DNA of 64,000 nucleotides from Urophycis tenuis (Eukaryota > Chordata > Actinopteri > Gadiformes > Phycidae): the NCBI GenBank assembly GCA_036785325.1, contig JAXIVH010000020.1:5933879-5997878 (forward strand). Direction: 5' to 3'. Positions within the stretch are counted from its first letter, which is position 1. Each line of letters starts with the position of its first letter. The position numbers were made by a program, and so were the translations under genes. Below the pieces are notes generated by a model, which was not told the DNA's origin, searched no databases, and saw only the letters and a program-made list of their open reading frames with translations. Below, in pieces: positions 60,801 through 64,000 of this stretch.

Positions 60801-61101
60801 GGAAATCTAAGCTTTCCAACGGCGTATGGCAAGACTATATTCACTAAAGGGTCGTTGAAATACTAAGCTAATTAATTTGTGTTCTGTAAGGAAAGATTGA
60901 TGTTAATTGAAACGTTGAAGGTATGTCTTTAGCTGCTGTGTAGACTTTAGTCAACCTGACGCAGATTTGTCTGTGAGCAACCAAATTGCTCGGAGATGGG
61001 CTCATTTTAAACGGGGAAATCTAAGCTTTCCAACGACGTATGGCATGACTATATTTGCCCATGGGTCGTCGAAATAATAAGCTGATTCATGTGTGTTCTG
61101 T
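54805..61101 (+). repeat. 214-bp satellite array, about 29.5 monomers
   Basis: 6297 bp = 30 x 214 minus 16 minus 107. The 107-bp loss is at 55825/55826 (GGGTCG joined to CAGTTTAG). It contains a 1926-bp (nine-monomer) internal duplication marked by AAATCAAAGCTTTGCAACC near 57593 and 59519. No other feature seen. Confidence 0.95.
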
Positions 61102-61288
61102 TGGCTGTGGAAAGAAAATAGCACACAAGTCATACCAAGTCACCTTTATTTTTCAGTGATAAACATTAATAAATAAACAGTATGGACATTGTATAAACAG
61201 TTGTATAAAAAGTGTAAACGGTATGAACAGTGTTCTTATAAAAGATATCAATATCAATACTGATCACGTGTGTATTTTATATTTCCAG

Positions 61289-61792
61289 GTTATTTGTTGA
61301 TGAGCCAGAGCCTGTGACTCCCACCAACCGGCCCGTTCAGCCCACTGCGTTGTCGTCCTCCACCCGGCCGAAGCCTCCTGCGCCCACCCGCCTCCAGCCG
61401 AGGCCTCCTGCTGCGTCAGCCTGTGGCCCGCCCGCCCCCTGTGTCGGCAGCACCCATACCGCTGGTCCTCCCCGCACAGCCACAGGCCCCCTCCGTCCTG
61501 CTTCGTGGGCCATCCTGCAGCTGTCTCTGCAGTCATCGTGTGTCAAAACCATTCAAACTTGTATATGGTAACATTTCAAAATGACACCAGCATAAATGAG
61601 GACCTTGCAATAGGTTGTGTGTTACATGACCCCCCTGGCATACAGCTGTATGTCTCTGTGAAGGTGGTTGTGAAGAACTGCATCCGGCTGAACAAGTACA
61701 AGTGCCGGTGAGGCAGCAACTCTCTCGAGGGGTTGCACGCCCACCTGGTTAACGCCATCCCTTCACAGCGATGTGGGATCATGCCGTTCCAA
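61289..61792 (+). pseudogene. Captured exon-like segment, copy 15 (TGA-interrupted)
   Basis: Majority form; TGA at 61709-61711. Confidence 0.6.
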
Positions 61793-61802
61793 GTAAGTGA
61801 TT

Positions 61803-61805
<3 letters not shown>

Positions 61806-61854
<49 letters not shown>

Positions 61855-61902
61855 TATATACACACACACACACGCATAGATACACACACATATATATATA
61901 TA
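61806..61902. repeat. CA/TA microsatellite, 97 bp
   Basis: Single CG and GCATAGATAC, as in copy 14. Confidence 0.97.
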
Positions 61903-62086
61903 CTTAAACATAGCTGACCCTTTTTTTCCCCCTTCTCGGGGATTATGCTCCCAGTTTTGATCTCGGACGTCTGGTCACTTATAGCATATAATAATATTCT
62001 ATTACTGTTAAGCCAACTATGAATAATAAAACAGGCCAAAACATGTGTCCTTTATCATAGCTACACGTATTACAAAAAAAACGCGT

Positions 62087-63816
62087 GAATTGAAAAGTTG
62101 AAGGTATGTTTTTAGCTGCTGGGTAGACTTCAGTCAACCTGACGCAGTTTTGTCTGTGAGCAACCAAATTGCTCGGGGATGGGCTCATTTTAAGCGGGGA
62201 AATCTAAGGTTCCCAACGGCGTATGGCAAGATTATATTGAGTCATGGGTCGTTGAAATACTAAGCTAATTAATTTCTGTTCTTTATTGAAAGATTGATCT
62301 TAATTGAAACGTTGAAGGTATGTTTTTAGCTGCTGGGTAGACTTCAGTCAACCTGACGCAGTTTTGTCTGTGAGCAACCAGACTGCTCGCGGATGGGCTC
62401 ATTTTAAGCGGGGAAATCTAAGCTTTCCAACGGCATATGGCAAGACTATATTGACTCATGGGTCGTTGAAATACTAAGCTAATTAATTTGTGATCTGTAA
62501 GGAAAGATTGATGTTAATTGAAACGTTGAAGGTATGTTTTTAGCTGCTGGGTAGACTTCAGTCAACCTGACACAGTTTTGTCTCTGAGCAACCAAATTGC
62601 TTGGGGATGGGCTCATTTTAAGCGGGGAAATCTAAGCTTTCCAACGGCGTATGGCAAGACTATATTGACTCATGGGTCGTTGAAATGCTAAGATAATTAA
62701 TTTGTGTTCTGTAAGGAAAGATTGATGTTAATTGAAACGTTGAAGGTATGTTTTTAGCTGCTGGGTAGACTTCACTCAACCTGACACAGTTTTGTCTGTG
62801 ATCAACCAGACTGCTGGCGGATGGGCTCATTTTAAGCAGGGAAATCTAAGCTTTTCAACGGCGTATGGTAAGACTATATTCACCAAAGGGCCGTTGAAAT
62901 ACTAAGCTAATTAATTTGTGTTCTGTAAGGAAAGATTGATGTTAATTGAAACGTTAAAGGTATGTTTTTGGCTGCTGGGTAGACTTCATTCAACCTGACG
63001 CAGTTTAGTCTGTGATCAACCAGACTGCTCGCGGATGGGCTCATTTTAAGCGGGGAAATCTAAGCTTTCCAACGGCGTATGGCAAGACTATATTGACTCA
63101 TGGGTCGTTGAAATACTAAGCTAATTAATTTGTGTTCTGTAAGGAAAGATTGATGTTAATTGAAACGTTGAAGGTATGTTTTTAGCTGCTGGGTAGACTT
63201 CAGTCAACCTGACACAGTTTAGTCTGTGAGCAACCAAATTGCTCGGGGATGGGCTCATTATAAGCGGGGAAATCTAAGCTTTCCAACGGCGTATGGCAAG
63301 ACTATATTCGCCAAAGGGTCTTTGAAATACTAAGCTAATTAATTTGTATTCTGTAAGGAAAGATTGATGTTAATTGAAACGTTAAAGGTATGTTTTTAGC
63401 TGCTGGGTAGACTTCATTCAACCTGACGCAGTTTAGTCTGTGATCAACCAGACTGCTCGCGGATGGGCTCATTTTAAGCGGGGAAATCTAAGCTTTCCAA
63501 CGGCCTATGGCAAGACTATATTGACTCATGGGTCATTGAAATACTAAGCTAATTAATTTGTGTTCTGTAAGGAAAGATTGATGTTAATTGAAACGTTGAA
63601 GGTATGTTTTTAGCTGCTGGGTAGACTTCAGTCAACCTGACGCAGTTTAGTCTGTGATCAACCAGACTGCTCGCGGATGGGCTCATTTTAAGCGGGGAAA
63701 TCTAAGCTTTTCAACGGCGTATGGCAAGACTATATTCACCAATGGCCCGTTGAAATACTAAGCTAATTAATTTGTGTTCTGTAAGGAAAGATTGATGTCA
63801 ATTGAAACGTTAAAGG
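62087..63816 (+). repeat. 214-bp satellite array, 8 monomers to the array break
   Basis: 1730 bp; ends inside a monomer at monomer position 21 (ACGTTAAAGG), where unrelated sequence begins. Confidence 0.95.
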
Positions 63817-64000
63817 GATATTCCGCCATTTTTGGAAATAAGCTCATTTTCCACCTTCCCTCGAGCAAAACAATCGATCTTTACCCTTTACCCGTTCATC
63901 CAGCCGTTCTGTGAGTCTGGGGGTACAACTTTTAGCTGTAGCTTAGCATAGATCATTGAATCGGATTAGACCATTAGCATCTCGCCCGCTTAAAAGTGAC
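63817..64000 (+). mobile_element. 5' part of a dispersed teleost repeat, cut by the window end
   Basis: Begins GATATTCCGCCATTTTTGG and contains AAGCTCATTTTCCACC, GTTCATCCAGCCGTTCTG, TAGCTTAGCATAGATCATTG and GGATTAGACCATTAGCATC in that order. I recall this string as a very abundant repeat of zebrafish and other cyprinid genomes. Its class is not clear from 184 bp and no terminal repeat can be checked. No coding frame is visible. Confidence 0.65.

Larger units (their letters stand above)
61102..62086 (+). repeat. Composite exon-bearing module, copy 15
   Basis: 985 bp (888 + 97); closest to copy 14 by its microsatellite. Confidence 0.9.

Noticed and set aside
4241..62086. Tandem exons encoding a repetitive protein by splicing module to module
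   Set aside because: 504 nt is a multiple of three, but no frame is open throughout. The second frame meets TGA TGA at exon codons 4-5, the proline-rich frame ends in TAA, and the third has an early TGA.

Overview
The window is eukaryotic repeat DNA, almost certainly from a teleost fish. Three things support this: a tRNA-derived SINE of the kind common in fish, an intact Ty3/gypsy retrotransposon, and at the right end the start of a dispersed element that I recognise as a family abundant in cyprinid and related genomes. I see no complete host gene. The only convincing protein-coding frames are gag and pol of the retrotransposon.

Most of the window (about 40 kb) is one satellite family with a 214-bp monomer, about 190 copies, all in the same orientation. 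Fifteen times the satellite is interrupted by the same composite module. A module is 888 bp of fixed sequence plus a CA/CG/TA microsatellite of 87-137 bp. It carries an exon-like segment of 504 nt with a good 3' splice site (TTTCCAG) and a good 5' splice site (GTAAGT), flanked by intron-like AT-rich DNA. Every stretch between modules is a whole number of monomers minus 16 bp, apart from a few small deletions and two transposon insertions. The array therefore behaves as a two-level higher-order repeat.

Layout: 1-23465 holds nine modules separated by short arrays of 2-14 monomers, plus the SINE at 10312-10614. 23466-32863 is a 44-monomer array without modules, with a clear tetramer higher-order repeat. 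32864-38398 holds three modules. 38399-48580 is a 10-monomer array split by the retrotransposon (40451-48505, genes on the minus strand, two LTRs of 1304 bp that look identical, TTTC target duplication). 48581-63816 holds three modules in longer arrays of 20, about 29.5 and 8 monomers. 63817-64000 is the start of another dispersed element cut by the window edge.

The history can be read from the sequence. Segments of 0.6-6.7 kb have been duplicated repeatedly: 642-bp trimers, 1926 bp, 2.8 kb, about 2.4 kb and about 6.7 kb. The SINE interrupts one arm of the 6.7-kb duplication and the other arm keeps the exact empty site, so the SINE is younger than that duplication. The retrotransposon is also recent. 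The most unusual feature is the exon-bearing module amplified with the satellite. I see no evidence that it encodes a functional repeated protein.
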